A stretch of 48,635 nt of DNA from Mycoplasmataceae bacterium (lineage in GTDB: Bacteria > Bacillota_I > Bacilli_A > Mycoplasmatales > Hepatoplasmataceae): contig JAUXHI010000003.1 of assembly GCA_030621645.1 (NCBI GenBank), positions 1 through 48,635 of the forward strand. Reading direction: 5' to 3'. Position numbers and translations under genes: made by a program. The notes beneath the pieces were generated by a model. That model made no database searches, was not told where the DNA came from, and saw only the letters and a list, made by a program, of their open reading frames with translations. Below, in pieces: positions 1 to 9,758 of this stretch; the stretch's first letter is position 1, and each line of letters opens with the position of its first letter.

Positions 1-32
1 AAAATAAGTTTATAATTATTTGGAGAAAAAAT

Positions 33-1523
33 ATGAAGTTTAAAAAAATTAATATAAAACAAATAGAAGATTTTAAAGATTCACTAATTAGTGAATTTAA
101 TTTAAATAACTCATTTATCAACAAAAGAAGAGATGACTGAATTTTATTATATGAATCAAATTTTATTCCAGATTTTTTGAAGTCTGAAAGTTTTATAACA
201 TATATTGATTCACAGCAGGGAATGGGAAAATCATATTTGATTGAGAATTTGCTAAAAAACCATTTGCATAAAAAAAATAAAAAAATTGATTCAAAATTTG
301 ATGAAATAATTATTCTTGATGCAATGGAGATTATGCATCTAACTAATTGAAAAAGGACACTGAGTGATACTGTTTATACTTTATATAAAAATGAACCTAG
401 TAAATTTGGTAACAAGATAAGGAGTGTTTCAAAATTTTTAGGAAAAGTAATATTAAATGTGGCCATAGAACATGACCCAACTAAATTAGCTAAATCATCT
501 CAAGAAGTTCTTGCTAAAACAAAAGAACAACAAAATCAAAAGGATTATGTAGAGCTTAAAGCTGAAATAATTAATTTTAATAAAGATATTCTAGAAACTA
601 ACAAACCGAAGCTTTTAGTGATTGATAATCTTGAAAGGATTACCAATAGGCGAATGGAAAATTTAATTGAAAATATTCTTTATTATAGACAATTGAAAGG
701 AATGATTATTCTTTTTGCGATTGATAAAAATGAATTTAATGATTTAACAACTTCAACATATTTAAATAATATTTGAGAAAAAATTATTAAAGGGAAATTT
801 TATGTTTTGGAGCCAACAATTACTTCCTTTTTAAAAGAAAAGAATATGATTGATGATTCTTTTGATTTTGATGAAGAATTTTTACTTGCATTAGAAACAA
901 TATCAAGTATGGAAAAAATGAAAAGATCAAAAAAATTATCAATAAGATCATTAATGAATTTATTTGATGCATTGGGTGATGAAGAGGTTAACATACTTAA
1001 AAATTTATTAAAGAAAATAAATACTGTATTTAGTGCTTTTCCATTTAAGGACTTTCTTATTTCATTAGTAATAATTAATTATTTTTATTCAAAGTCAACA
1101 AATCAAGAGATTTTCTCTTTGTTGAACAAAGATTTTTTAAATGCTACAAAATGAGATTCAGATTTTCAAACAAAAATTGTAGAATATATAAACAAAAAAT
1201 TGGTTATTGATAGAGGATATGGAATAGCTTTTCCATACGATAGTTATTCTGTTGAAGAATTAGATTTTTTGGAAAATAACACAACCTTTGGTTATGAAGG
1301 ATATTACAATGAAAACTATGATGGATATTCTAAAATTGTTGATGTTTTTGATGAAAGATCAGGAAGAATGTTAATAAATCCGTTATTTCCATATCAGGAA
1401 ATAAACAGAAAATATGGAATAACCAGCGGAAAAATAGGTATTAGTATTGATGATTCACTAGTAATGTTTAATTCTATTATTTATTTTTCTGACATAAGAC
1501 ATTTTAAATTGGACTCATTATAA
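33..1523 (+). CDS. KAP-type P-loop NTPase
   Basis: Reading TGA as Trp gives one 496-residue frame, with Trp UGA at four places and a TAA stop. Start ATG 33 has GGAG at 22-25 and a TATAAT at 11-16. A degenerate Walker A (SQQGMGKS, about residue 66-73) and a Walker B of the KAP style (LLVIDNLER, about residue 192-200) are visible. KAP ATPases (named for Kidins220/ARMS and PifA) are cytoplasmic or membrane-linked NTPases, some with phage-exclusion roles. No clear transmembrane insert is seen here. The C-terminal half is Asp/Tyr-rich and I cannot assign it. The gene ends exactly where decayed sequence begins (1525), so its C-terminus may be truncated. The family call rests on the two motifs and the function is unknown. 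It could also be a more distant STAND or AAA-like ATPase. Confidence 0.6.
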
Positions 1524-1524
1524 T

Positions 1525-1935
1525 AAAGAAGTATTACAATTAAATCAAATAGTTGATTATGCACGTGAAAATAAAATACCTGTAGCAGTTACAGCATCAA
1601 CAGGTACTGCTGCTGTTAATATATCAGGTATTTACTATAAAGACTTTTTAGAGAACAAGAAACATATTGATATACTCCTTTTAACCCATTGTCCTCCAGA
1701 AGGAAAGTTAGACACTGTTAACACTTATATTAGTGGTGATCTAGTTGATTTTCATGTAGGGGATAAGTATTTAAAAGAATTTGTTGACAAAATCAATCCA
1801 AAGTTTGTCTTATTTGGACATATTCATGAACAACACGGAAAAGAAACTAAAGATAATATTACTTATATCAATTCCTCATTAATTAATGATAGATATACTC
1901 ATAGTTATAAACCACATTTAATTGAAATTAATTAA
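1525..1935 (+). pseudogene. chimeric remnant: Pif1/RecD helicase piece joined in frame to metallophosphoesterase tail
   Basis: There is no start codon, but one frame stays open for 136 codons to TAA 1933-1935. The first ~33 codons (about 1534-1629) read like the region just after Walker A of a Pif1/RecD helicase, including VTASTGTAAVN. About two thirds of these residues match the intact helicase at 20883-22127 in this window, so this is a diverged paralogue and not a recent copy. From about 1630 the frame becomes the C-terminal part of a calcineurin-like phosphoesterase, with THCPPEGK, then FGHIHEQHG and INSSL. The N-terminal metal-binding half (DxH, GD) is missing. This looks like a deletion scar that fused the ends of two dead genes. 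Confidence 0.72.
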
Positions 1936-2184
1936 TTTTAGATTGGTTAAACATAGTAAAGTTTTCTTTACATAATTAAAGTGTTAATAATATTAAAAAC
2001 AAGGAGCAAGTAAAGATTTTGGTAGAACAATAACAGATTTAACATTAAACAAGGTTTTTAATCACACCCAGATGTTACATCACAGTTTGCTTTCAATTGT
2101 TATCCCTATTTTATTACTATTAAGTAATGTTCTAATAAAGTACATATTTTATTTAATGTATAATTTAGTAGAAAGTTTTAAATT
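1936..2184. other. intergenic stretch with weak coding remnant and GntR-gene promoter
   Basis: No intact gene is seen. A frame from about 1997 stays open through a hydrophobic stretch (LLSIVIPILLLLSNV) into the next gene, which could be another decayed fragment; I recognise no family. A TATAAT at 2159-2164 lies 20 bp before the GntR start and is the likely -10 box. No good -35 is visible. Confidence 0.4.
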
Positions 2185-2862
2185 ATGAACAATTTGGAAA
2201 GTTATTTAACTAAAAAAATAGAAACAGGACAATGAAAGAAAAATCAAAAGTTACCTAAAGAGTCAGAACTGATGGAAAAAATGAATGTTTCTAAAATGAC
2301 GGTAAGAAACACAATTTCAAAACTAATAGATAGAAATTATTTATTTTCAATCAGTGGGAAAGGAGTTTATGTATCACCTTTATTTAATTTAGTAAATTTT
2401 AAGACACTAAAGCAACTTACTAATGCAGATAATATTGTTAAAAGTTTTTCTCTAACAAATAAGTTGCCAAAGTATTTTTTAGAATTCCAAAGTGATTTAG
2501 ATTTAGAACCACTCATATATTTCAAGAAGATAATAGTTAACTTTGCATTAAACAAAGATTCAAGACAACTAGGATATTCTTTATCTTGATTTAAAGATGA
2601 TAAAAAAACAAGGATTGAAGATTATTTTCAAGATGATTTTTTAAATGCTATTATTCTAAGTCCTAAAAATAAGATAATAAGAAAGATTGAATTTACTCCA
2701 TCACTACATATAGACAGTATGATATTTAATATTACTGAAGGAGATTTATTGGTTCACATTTATGAAATAGTAATTGATTCAAAAAGAAACATAATATCTT
2801 CATCAATTCTAAAAATATTACCTAAACATTTTTCTGAACATTGAATAAAGACAATAAACTAA
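2185..2862 (+). CDS. GntR-family (UTRA) transcriptional regulator of the mannosyl-sugar locus
   Basis: A 225-residue protein. The N-terminal ~70 residues are a GntR winged helix: ETGQW, LPKESELMEKMNVSKMTVRN, then a wing ending GKGVYVS. The rest fits a UTRA (HutC-type) ligand domain that typically binds sugar phosphates. Trp UGA occurs in the helix-turn-helix and later. The SIS gene starts 1 nt after this stop, so the two are coupled. In E. coli the equivalent neighbour of mngAB is MngR, also GntR/UTRA. The palindrome at 3692-3703 is the obvious candidate target. The assignment to a mannosyl-sugar effector is inferred from context only. The start ATG is the first in frame and has a weak GAAAG upstream. 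Confidence 0.82.
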
Positions 2863-2863
2863 T

Positions 2864-3682
2864 ATGAATAAAAAAATTCAAAAAGCTATAGAGACAAACA
2901 TTAAGAATTATTCTGATGTTTTTTCTACTCTTTCAAATAATGAAAACTTTGAAAATTTAGTGCTAAGTTTTTTAAATACTATTGAAAAGAAGGGAAGAAT
3001 CATTTTTGTGACAAATGGATTGATCAGTTCATTTGTTAAATCTCTTATTGAAGAATCCTATTTAAGATTTGGAATAGAAAGAGAAAGATTTATTCTTCTC
3101 TCTGATTTCTCAATAAATGAGCAAGAAAATAATAGAGGAATTGAAGATTCAATAGCTTTTCTTTTATTAAATTTTGAACAAATTGAATTGAGTAAAAAAG
3201 ATTTAGTAATTTCTCTTTCTTTTTCAAAGAACAATAAGAATACTAAAGATTTAATCAAATATTTTTCAAAAAGAAATGATGTTAATTTTCATATAGTTTC
3301 AGCACACGACTATGAAAAAGACATATTATTTATTAATATACCTATTCTAGAATCTAACTTGTATTCATTCATAGTTCCTTTTATTGATTTGTTATTCTTT
3401 AGTTCAATGTCTTTAGCTGGTAGAGTGTTTGAAGAAAAGTATTTAATTTTTCAAAGACCCATTTCAACTAAATTGATTAATAATGCTGAAGATATGATTT
3501 CACATTTAACAGGAATAAATGATAGAGAATTAATTTCTAAAATATTTGTTAAGTCAGGTTATCAAACTGAATTAGTTTTGTTAATGCTTTTGGATGATAT
3601 TACTTTACCAATGGCAAAAAGTTTATTGAATAAAAACCAAAGGGCTCTTGTTGAAAAATTAAATAAAGCTAAATGTATATAA
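2864..3682 (+). CDS. MurQ-like SIS-domain protein (divergent)
   Basis: A 272-residue protein. The central part fits a SIS (sugar isomerase) fold. The C-terminal ~70 residues, from RPISTKLINNAEDMI through TGIND to MAKSLLNK, match the C-terminal helical domain of MurQ, the N-acetylmuramic acid 6-phosphate etherase. The conserved MurQ sugar-phosphate loop (GTSGRLG) is replaced by TNGLISSF, although an IEDS segment aligns with the AED region. Mollicutes have no peptidoglycan, so MurNAc-6-P etherase activity would be surprising. It may act on another sugar phosphate or be a sensor. It starts 1 nt after the GntR gene and precedes the PTS locus. SIS folding is fairly sure, the MurQ relationship moderate and the activity unknown. 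Confidence 0.65.
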   Translation: MNKKIQKAIETNIKNYSDVFSTLSNNENFENLVLSFLNTIEKKGRIIFVTNGLISSFVKSLIEESYLRFGIERERFILLSDFSINEQENNRGIEDSIAFLLLNFEQIELSKKDLVISLSFSKNNKNTKDLIKYFSKRNDVNFHIVSAHDYEKDILFINIPILESNLYSFIVPFIDLLFFSSMSLAGRVFEEKYLIFQRPISTKLINNAEDMISHLTGINDRELISKIFVKSGYQTELVLLMLLDDITLPMAKSLLNKNQRALVEKLNKAKCI

Positions 3683-3700
3683 ATTTTTTAAATGTATATA
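3671..3700 (+). repeat. direct repeat of AAATGTATATA (19-bp period)
   Basis: An 11-bp unit occurs at 3671-3681 (overlapping the end of the SIS gene) and again at 3690-3700. The second copy is part of the palindrome at 3692-3703. The 19-bp spacing puts both copies near the same helix face, which would suit paired regulator sites. Confidence 0.6.
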
Positions 3701-3703
3701 CAT
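3692..3703. promoter_or_regulatory. candidate GntR/HutC operator (12-bp perfect palindrome)
   Basis: ATGTATATACAT is a perfect palindrome and matches the known HutC-subfamily pattern GT-N-TA-N-AC. It lies between the SIS gene and the membrane protein-PTS-mannosidase genes, close to a possible TATAGA at 3714-3719. The obvious binder is the GntR/UTRA protein encoded at 2185-2862. The sequence match is direct; the binding is inferred. Confidence 0.55.
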
Positions 3704-3754
3704 AGTTTTCAAGTATAGAATTACTTTCCAATATTCATTTTATATTCACATGGG

Positions 3755-3763
3755 TGTTATTAT
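3755..3763 (+). promoter_or_regulatory. extended -10 promoter (TGTTATTAT)
   Basis: TG-T-TATTAT fits an extended -10 box and ends 9 bp before ATG 3773. A transcript from here would have almost no leader. There is no Shine-Dalgarno sequence between the box and the start. Confidence 0.4.
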
Positions 3764-3772
3764 AAAAATGTA

Positions 3773-4423
3773 ATGAATAAAATAAAAAAAGAAAAGAATA
3801 AGTTAAAAACATTAGGTGCATTTTCTGCATTAATGTTTTTAGTTCCACTATCACTAGTGGGTCTAAATTCAATAGATAACAAAAATAATGATCTAGTTAA
3901 TTTGTCTTCAAATATTGTTACATTTGAAGAAGAATCAATTAGACTTACAGGATTTACCAAAGAGGCAGATCTTATAAAAGATGAAGAAGTCCAATTTAGA
4001 GTTAAAAGTAATGGATTTGATTATCAAAATTTAATTTCAAAGGCAAATTATGAAATAACTTCAATAGAAGAAGGTTTTCAGGACGGGCATTATTTTAATA
4101 CTGAAAAAATTACAGTAAATTTAGGGAATGCTAAAAATTTTGAACTTGTACCTATAGATTATTTTGTAGTTAAAGATGGTTTTGACGCTGCTATAGAAAT
4201 ACAATTATCAAATGTGGTTGATGAAGAAGTTTCTCTATGAGTTAAAGACGATAGTGAAGAATTTGAAAAATTTGATAGTGAATATAAATTTGTAGGAACT
4301 CAATTTCTTGATGGAGGAGATATTTCAGGAATAATTGTACTATCACTTGTTACAGTAGGGTTTGGTGGAACTGTATGATGAGTAGTTTGATCAGTTAAAA
4401 AAACTAAGGGAGAAAGCAAATAA
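3773..4423 (+). CDS. membrane protein of unknown function with two TM segments, in PTS locus
   Basis: A 216-residue protein with no family I recognise. A lysine-rich N-terminus is followed by a hydrophobic segment (about residues 14-32, ALMFLVPLSLVGL), then a ~150-residue acidic domain. A second hydrophobic segment follows (about 183-207, GIIVLSLVTVGFGGTVWWVVW), with a short basic tail ending KKTKGESK. The likely topology has both ends inside and the acidic domain outside. It lacks a lipobox cysteine, so it is not a standard mollicute lipoprotein. It sits 2 nt before the PTS gene, so it is almost certainly co-translated with it. A role in binding or presenting the substrate, or in processing it outside, is possible but unproven. 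Internal Trp codons are UGA. Confidence 0.7.
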
Positions 4424-4425
4424 TT

Positions 4426-6630
4426 ATGAAATTAACAGATAATAGTTTAATAATAAACTCAAATGAAGTTAAATTAACTAAAAATGAAGTTCTTTCATTA
4501 ATTAGTAATGCCATTTCTAACAAGTATAAAATTAGTGAAACTTCTGTATTGAAAGCTTTAAAAGCAAGAGAAAGTTCAATTTCAACAGGAATTGGTGATG
4601 GAATAGCTATTCCTCATGCTCAAATCGATATAAAAGATCCTCAAGTTGTTGTTATTCGTACTAGAAAAACATCAGTAAATTGAAAATCAATTGATAATCA
4701 ACCAGTTGACTTAATTGTTTCAATATTAGTACCAAAAGTACTTGATGATACAAACGAATTACACTTTAAAATACTAACAAGTCTTTCTAAAAAGACGTTA
4801 GATCCAGAATTTGTTAATCTACTTAGAACAGCTCCAAAAGAGAAAGTTATTAGTGGAATAAATTCAATAAATATTTCTTCCGAAAATGTAGTTACTTCTA
4901 AGACAAACAAGTCTTCTAAAAAAGGAACAATTAAAATTGTTGGAGTAACAAGTTGTGCGACAGGAATTGCTCATACTTATATGGCTGCAGAGGCAATTGA
5001 AAAAGCCGCAAAAGCTAAAGGCTATGAAGTTAAGATTGAAAAAAGAGGAGCAATGGGAGTTGAGAATAAACTTTCAGATTCAGATATAAAAAATGCTGAT
5101 TATGCAATCATTGCTTCTGAAATAAATATTGATCCTTCAATATTTGTAGGTAAGAAGACATACATTTCATCTGCAGGGAAAGCAATAAAAGAGAAGGATT
5201 TTTTAGAAACTGCAATTGCAGAAGCAACTATGATTGAAGGTTCACCAATGGGAAAATCTACTAATCAATCTACTGTTGTAGGGATAGAAAAAACATCAAA
5301 TAAGAGTAAATTTAGACAATTGCTAGATCACATGTTATTTGGAGTAAGTTGAATGTTACCACTTGTGGTAGTTTCAGGAATATTATTAGGTTTAGTAAAC
5401 ATTATTACTTCAATAGTATTTGTGCCGGGAGGAGATTGATCATTGTGAGATGGACACTGATTTATGTCAGCGTTGGTTATATTTGGTCAAGTTGGATTTG
5501 GATTAATGTTTGGAGTGTTCTCTGCCGCAATGGCATATTCAATCGGAGGAAAACCTGCTGTATCAGTTGGGTTTATCTCTGGTATGTTAATAACAAATAG
5601 TGCATTTATATTTGTGGGATTTGAAAACTTTGGACCACTCGGAGATATATCTGATAAAGGAATTCATGCCGGATTCTTTGGGGCTATATTTACTGGTTGA
5701 TTCTCAGGTTGAATTGTCAACCAACTTCAGAAATTAAAACTTAATTCAATATTAAGACCACTGATGCCAATTCTTATAATTCCATTATTTGTGTCATTAT
5801 TCATGGCAATGGTGATTAAGTTTATTATTGGTATTCCATTATCATTTCTAATGTATGGATTATTTATAGGACTTGAGGCAATGTCCTCGGCAGGAGCGGG
5901 GGTAATATGAATGGTAGGGTTTGTATTTGGTGCAGCAGCAATGTTTGACCTTGGTGGACCAATTAACAAAACAGCATTTGCAGTGTCACTAGGATTATTC
6001 TTTGGAGATACTGGCTTTACAGAAATTTGACAACCATATTCAGCATTCCATGTAGCAATTCCAATTGCTTCAATAGGTGCATTATTTGCATATTTAATAA
6101 AACCAAATCTGTGACCAGAATCAATGAAAGTTGAATCTACAACTGCAGCTGCAATGGGATGATTTGGTATTTCAGAAGGAGCAATTCCAATAGCAATTTC
6201 AAACCCAAAAGTTTGAATACCAGCAAATATGTTAGGGGGAGGAGTTGCAGGAGCACTAATAGTGTTATTAGGTGTTAGGGTTTATGGAGGAGTTGCAGGA
6301 CCATTTATGATGTTTTTAGGAGCAATGGACTCAGCATCATTTGCAAACTGATCAGTCTTCCTGATATGACCAATCGTAACAGCAATCGGAGCGCTTGTAA
6401 CAGCATTTACAGCAATTGGACTAGCTAAATACGAAATCAAAAAAAATAATAGAAAACTGAATGAAGAAGACGGGATAACTGTAAAGGATGAAAAGAAAAA
6501 AGGATTCTTTAATAATATTCAAATAGGAAGTGACAAGGGTAATAAAAGAGCAAACATCTTAATTAGTGAGCAAGAATTAACTCATATTTCCTTTAAAACA
6601 ATAAATAAATTTGAATACCAAAAATCTTAG
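4426..6630 (+). CDS. PTS fructose-family EIIABC permease (MngA-like)
   Basis: A 734-residue three-domain PTS transporter that imports and phosphorylates a sugar at the membrane. EIIA spans about residues 1-150, with the phospho-His at H64 in IAIPHAQ. EIIB spans about 165-262, with the phospho-Cys C177 in GVTSCATGIAHTYMAAE. EIIC spans about 285-665 with many membrane spans. A hydrophilic tail of about 60 residues follows EIIC, which is unusual. It reads through about 20 UGA Trp codons. This is the fructose/mannitol/2-O-mannosylglycerate (Fru) family. The neighbouring GH38 mannosidase argues for a mannosylated substrate, as in E. coli MngA, but the sequence alone cannot separate this from fructose. 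A Shine-Dalgarno-like AAGGGAG lies inside the preceding gene. Confidence 0.85.
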
Positions 6631-6667
6631 AACTTTTCTAAGTTAGAATTTAAAGGAAAGTAGAACT

Positions 6668-9298
6668 ATGAAAAAGAAATTATATTCTGTAGTACATACT
6701 CATTGAGATTTTGAATGATTTTTTACGAAAAATCATTCTTTTGTATTATTAAATAACCACATGAATGAGTTGATAGAAGCTCTTGAAACTAAAAAACTAG
6801 ATAATTTTTTACTAGATGCACAATCAATTTTAGTTGAGGAATATCTTAAATCAAATTCAGATAAAAAAGAAATTTTAAAGAAATTAATCAAAAATAATAA
6901 AATACAAATAGGTCCATGATATACACAAACAGATCTTATTGTAATTTCAGGAGAAGGAATAGTAAAAAATCTAGAACTTGGAATAAATTATGCTAAGAAA
7001 TTTGGTAAACATATGAACATTGGATATGTGCCAGATGTATTTGGTATAACAAAGGATTTTCCTAAAATATTAAATGGTTTTAATATTACAGACTCTCTGT
7101 TTAGAAGAGGATTTAGTAAGCATAAACATCCTTTAATTGAATTTAATTGAGAATCAATGGATGGTTCAAAAGTTAAGTCATTTGTCATCAAGAATGGTTA
7201 TGCAACAGGTTTGGGACTTCAAATGAATGATCCTGAAGCTTTAGCAAAAGGTATTAAACAAGTTCAAGAGATGACTAATTTAGATCATTACTTTTTAATG
7301 ATTGGTAATGATCAAACTCCTATTGATTTTGATCTAAAAGAGAAAATTAGTAATTTTAATGATAATAGTGATGAATATGAAATTGAATTATTAGAAGATA
7401 TTTCAAAATTCATGGATAAAATAGACGGAAACAAACTTTCATCTATTTATGAAACAGAATTCTTAGATGGTGAATTTTCAAAAATTCACAAATCATCTTA
7501 TTCTTCTAGATATGATCACAAGTACTTAATGGATAATATTGAAAAACGTTTAATCAAGATACTTAATCCTTTAGTGATTATGTGAAGAGCTTTAGGTAAA
7601 GAGTTTAATAATGAATGATTGGATAACATTTGAAAAGTGTTATCTCAGAATTATACACATGATTCAATTGCTGCATGTAATACTGATCCAACTAATGAGC
7701 AAATTTTAAATAGATATAAAAATTTGAAAGAAGAAGTGGATGCAATGATAGAATATTTAACTTCTAAAATTTCACTTGCAACTTCACAGATAGACTCTGT
7801 TACAGTTTTTAATACATCAATGTTTGATAAAAAAGAATATGTAACATTTGAGGTTTCAACAAATCTTAAATCATTTGACCTTATTGACAATAGTACTGGT
7901 AAAACAATTGATTATCACATAATCTCTAAAGAATTAGAGAATTATGATGATTTATCAATACATAAAGATCAAGACCCTGATAAATTTTACCTAATATATA
8001 ATGTAAGAGCAAAAATTGAAATAAACAAATTCTCATATAAGAATTTGGTCTTGAAAGATAATAACAATGCTTTTATAAGTTTAGTTTCTGAAAAATTGGA
8101 TTCTGTTGAAAATGATTTTTATAAAATATTCATAAGTAAAAACAATAAACTATCAATTTTTGTTAAAGAAACAAGTGAAGTCATTGAAGATTTCATTTAC
8201 TTATCAAATCAAACCGATGATGGAGATACATATGATTTCTCATACGTAAAAGAAGAACAGGAAAGACTTATTGAGTTTTCAGTCAATGATGTTTCTTTTA
8301 TAAGAGATGGAAATGTTTCTTTACTTAAATATAATAAAAATATTAAAGTAATAAGTGATGGATTATCCAAAGAAGATCAACAAGTTGAAATGCCTTTTGA
8401 CTTTGAACTTAAACTAGAAGATTCAGAAAACATATTAATGAAATTTAATATTGAAAACAAGGCAATTAATCACAGATTAAGATTAAATATAAAATCTAAT
8501 ATAGAAGCATACACTTCTACATCAGATACAGCCTTTTCATTTATTGATAGACCAATTAAGCATCCTATGATTGATAAATGAAAAGATGAAAAGTGAGAAG
8601 AAGAACCAACGGGTATCTACCCATTCATAAATTATTGTGGACTTAATAATGGTGATGGTTATTTATCAGTTTTTGCTAAAGGAATAAAAGAATTTGAAGT
8701 TCCTTTAAATAGAAAAAATGAAGTTGCACTAACTCTATACAGATCTGTAGGATTTTTAGGTAAACCAAACATTGAAAGAAGACCTGGTATTGCTTCAGGA
8801 GTTTCAATGAAGTATATAGAAACTCCAGATAGTCAGTTACTCAACAGAAAGTTAAGTTATGATTTATCAATCCAGTTTGGATCAAATTTTGATCTATACA
8901 AAACAAAAAGAGAATTAGAGAGTTATTTAACTCCTTTAACTATTTATAATAATCAAAATCTAAATAAATTTAGTGGAGCTTTAAAATTCTTCCCAATTGC
9001 TAATTTTGATAAATTTGATGAAATAAAAAATTTTATTAGTGAATTCAATCTTAAAGATGAAATTGCAATTTCTAATATTGAACCAAAAGAAGATAATAGC
9101 TTTATTATCCGTCTTCATAATATTTCTGCAAATGAAATAGTGAATTCAGGATCAATATCTTCTGAAATGATTAGCAAGTCTTTTGAAACTAACTTATTAG
9201 TAGAGAAAATATCAAAAAATATTTGCATTGACAATAAAATTGAATTTGGTTCATTTAAACCAGAACAAATTAAAACATTTTTATTTAAAACAAGGTAA
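6668..9298 (+). CDS. alpha-mannosidase, GH38 (MngB-like)
   Basis: An 876-residue cytoplasmic glycoside hydrolase with six or more UGA Trp codons. GH38 signatures are clear. The N-terminal VVHTHWDFEW supplies metal ligands (H12, D14). GYVPDVFGIT carries the probable nucleophile D123, and YTHDSIAACN carries H331, the later metal ligand. The length suits MngB-type enzymes. In the known pathway the PTS delivers 2-O-(6-phospho-mannosyl)-glycerate and MngB splits it into mannose 6-phosphate and glycerate. The same division of labour is inferred here because the PTS gene ends 37 bp upstream. AAAGGAAAG lies just before the ATG. I see no clear terminator after the stop, only decayed sequence. Confidence 0.85.
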
Positions 9299-9347
9299 GA
9301 CAAAAGTAGTGTGAATGTAATGGCTACAAAAGAGATATAGTAACACT

Positions 9348-9455
9348 ATGAAATTTTCAACATTAATAGCTATGTCTTTAGATGGTTATATTGCTATTAG
9401 AGTTGTATGTTTCATGTCTAGATTATACTTTAATGAAATAGATATACAGGATTAA
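9348..9455 (+). pseudogene. truncated dihydrofolate-reductase-family (RibD C-terminal type) start
   Basis: A 35-codon frame begins MKFSTLIAMSLDGYIA, the standard N-terminal signature of DHFR/RibD-C family reductases. It then breaks into unrelated sequence ending at TAA. Only the first ~16 residues survive, so no activity is expected. Confidence 0.55.
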
Positions 9456-9468
9456 CTATTTTGCAAAG

Positions 9469-9640
9469 TTAAGTATGTTTTTTACTTGGATTTTTTAGTA
9501 TACTTTTTTTATGGTATTTTCAGTATTCATTATTCAAGTACTCTATAATTTCTTTTTGAGTATCTGTTTTATGAATAAATTTTATAACATCTTTATGATT
9601 GGATAAATATTTTTTATTTTTATCATCATAACCATCACCT
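9469..9640 (-). pseudogene. C-terminal coding remnant of unknown protein
   Basis: On the minus strand a frame of ~57 codons starts at the edge of the 32-bp palindrome. It reads GDGYDDKNKKYLSN and later IIEYLNNEYWKYHKK before TAA 9469-9471. It has UGA as Trp and normal-looking codon use but no start. I do not recognise the family. Confidence 0.35.
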
Positions 9641-9724
9641 TATATTAAGAAAAATATTTTTCTTAATATAACCAGAATCACTCAAGTTTTTGGCACAATC
9701 TGGACATGGTGGTATTGTGATCAT
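9620..9724 (-). pseudogene. transposase zinc-ribbon remnant
   Basis: A 34-residue frame begins MITIPPCPDCAKNL, resembling the N-terminal Cys-x-x-Cys ribbon of several IS transposases. It passes through the palindrome and stops. The second CxxC pair is absent. Low certainty; it may be a chance match. Confidence 0.3.
9640..9671. repeat. 32-bp perfect palindrome
   Basis: Each 16-base half (TTATATTAAGAAAAAT at 9640-9655 and its exact complement at 9656-9671) is joined without a spacer. It lies inside decayed sequence between two different remnants. It could be two abutting inverted-repeat ends left by a mobile element. Confidence 0.75.
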
Positions 9725-9758
9725 TATGTATCAAGTTTTGATCCCTTCTTAATAGATT

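Noticed and set aside
33-1523. Three separate small genes in place of one KAP gene
   Set aside because: The pieces are in one frame and are broken only by TGA, which is Trp throughout this window; only one good Shine-Dalgarno exists.
1997-2210. Hydrophobic open frame as a small membrane protein gene
   Set aside because: It has no start codon with a ribosome site at its beginning, runs into the GntR gene, and matches nothing I know; treated as possible debris.
5349-5600. 83-codon frame inside the PTS gene in another frame
   Set aside because: It overlaps a well-supported EIIC coding region that reads through UGA Trp codons, and it has no motif of its own.
9299-9347. Possible mannosidase terminator (TAGTGT ... 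ACACTA)
   Set aside because: The arms are 6 bp with a ~30-base loop and no T run, too weak to support.
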